From the NCBI GenBank assembly GCA_902772605.1, contig CACYBG010000200.1:1-13439 (forward strand): a stretch of 13,439 nucleotides of DNA, read 5' to 3'. The notes beneath the pieces were generated by a model that ran no database searches, had not been told where the DNA came from, and worked only from the letters and a program-made list of their open reading frames with translations. This document shows, piece after piece, positions 13,164 to 13,439 of the stretch; the first letter of the stretch is position 1; every line of letters begins with the position of its first letter. The DNA comes from an uncultured Spirochaetaceae bacterium (GTDB taxonomy: Bacteria; Spirochaetota; Spirochaetia; Treponematales; Treponemataceae). A program made the position numbers and the translations under genes.

Positions 13164-13439
13164 TCAATCGGAAGCGGTGGGATTTTCCGTCGACTGATTT
13201 TCAGCCGTCTGATTTTCCGTTGACTGATTTTCGGCAGCCTGTCTTTCAAGTATTTTTCTGGACAGCGTTTCCATGTACTCGCGACCTTCTTCCCTTGCCC
13301 TCTCCATTGCGGCATCGTTTTTGTTTTTTTCATCATTGGAGAGGAAAACCTTTTTTGAAGTTCCGGCAATGGTATAAATCAACACGGCGGGACCAAGCAC
13401 GACCAAAAAAATCAGCGTGTGGGAATTCCAGATGAAAAC
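13164..13439 (-). CDS. 3' end of an unrecognised membrane protein with a repetitive tail
   Basis: The minus-strand frame is open from the right edge to the stop at 13164, giving the last 91 residues of a gene whose start lies outside. It has a membrane segment (about TLIFLVVLGPAVLIYTIA), then a charged, probably helical region rich in Lys, Glu and Arg, and ends in a low-complexity Glu-Asn-Gln-Ser-Thr-Ala tail. I do not recognise the family. It converges with pbpC, the two stops being 31 nt apart. A shorter version starting at a TTG (13404-13406) is possible but the frame continues to the edge and includes more of the membrane helix. Confidence 0.65.
   Translation of the reverse strand, partial: VFIWNSHTLIFLVVLGPAVLIYTIAGTSKKVFLSNDEKNKNDAAMERAREEGREYMETLSRKILERQAAENQSTENQTAENQSTENPTASD
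13181..13240 (-). repeat. Four tandem copies of a 15-bp unit within a coding tail
   Basis: Four units in a row (13181-13195, 13196-13210, 13211-13225, 13226-13240) each begin GATTTTC on the plus strand. Units 1 and 3 differ by one base, which suggests a 30-bp higher-order duplication. On the coding strand they encode repeats of ENQST / ENQTA. No frame change results from gain or loss of a unit. Confidence 0.8.

Overview
The window reads as a stretch of chromosome from a moderately AT-rich bacterium with a Gram-negative-type envelope. A spirochaete of the genus Treponema is my best guess, judging from the mix of PbpC, YcgN, a ModF-like ATPase, an M3B oligoendopeptidase and a DcuS/DcuR-type two-component pair. 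This is inference; no rRNA or other marker gene is present. I see no insertion sequence, integrase, CRISPR array, tRNA or rRNA.

Left block (1-4702, minus strand). A membrane-anchored class I-like lipase (3509-4702) is followed by pyrF (2510-3427), which has its own good sigma-70-type promoter. Downstream in the same direction lie a HAD phosphatase (1732-2391 or longer), a ModF-like tandem ABC ATPase (37-1647), and the first seven codons of another gene running off the left edge. pyrF, the phosphatase, the ATPase and that gene look like one transcription unit.

Centre (4703-9326). A divergent promoter region leads to an M3 oligoendopeptidase (4964-6856) and a YcgN-type cysteine-cluster protein (6893-7342) on the plus strand. 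These converge on a two-component operon on the minus strand: sensor kinase (8067-9326), then response regulator (7375-8055).

Right block (9327-13439). An AT-rich intergenic region drives a plus-strand transcript whose roughly 190-nt leader can form five successive stem-loops. It precedes an unusual gene (9695-10663) that joins a SemiSWEET/PQ-loop-like three-helix membrane domain to a degenerate SGNH-like domain. The join carries a near-perfect Shine-Dalgarno sequence and an in-frame ATG, so a second, soluble product is likely. A series of overlapping hairpins and terminators follows, then pbpC (10952-13132), a bifunctional penicillin-binding protein. It converges on the 3' end of an unrecognised membrane protein whose tail is built from a 15-bp tandem repeat.

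Points most worth a second look: (i) the internal start in the SemiSWEET-SGNH gene; (ii) its structured leader; (iii) mutually exclusive hairpins after it; (iv) three genes (pyrF, the oligoendopeptidase and the sensor kinase) whose -10 box ends only 6-8 nt before an ATG with no Shine-Dalgarno, which predicts leaderless mRNAs; (v) a ModF-like protein whose first ATPase half has lost its key catalytic residues.
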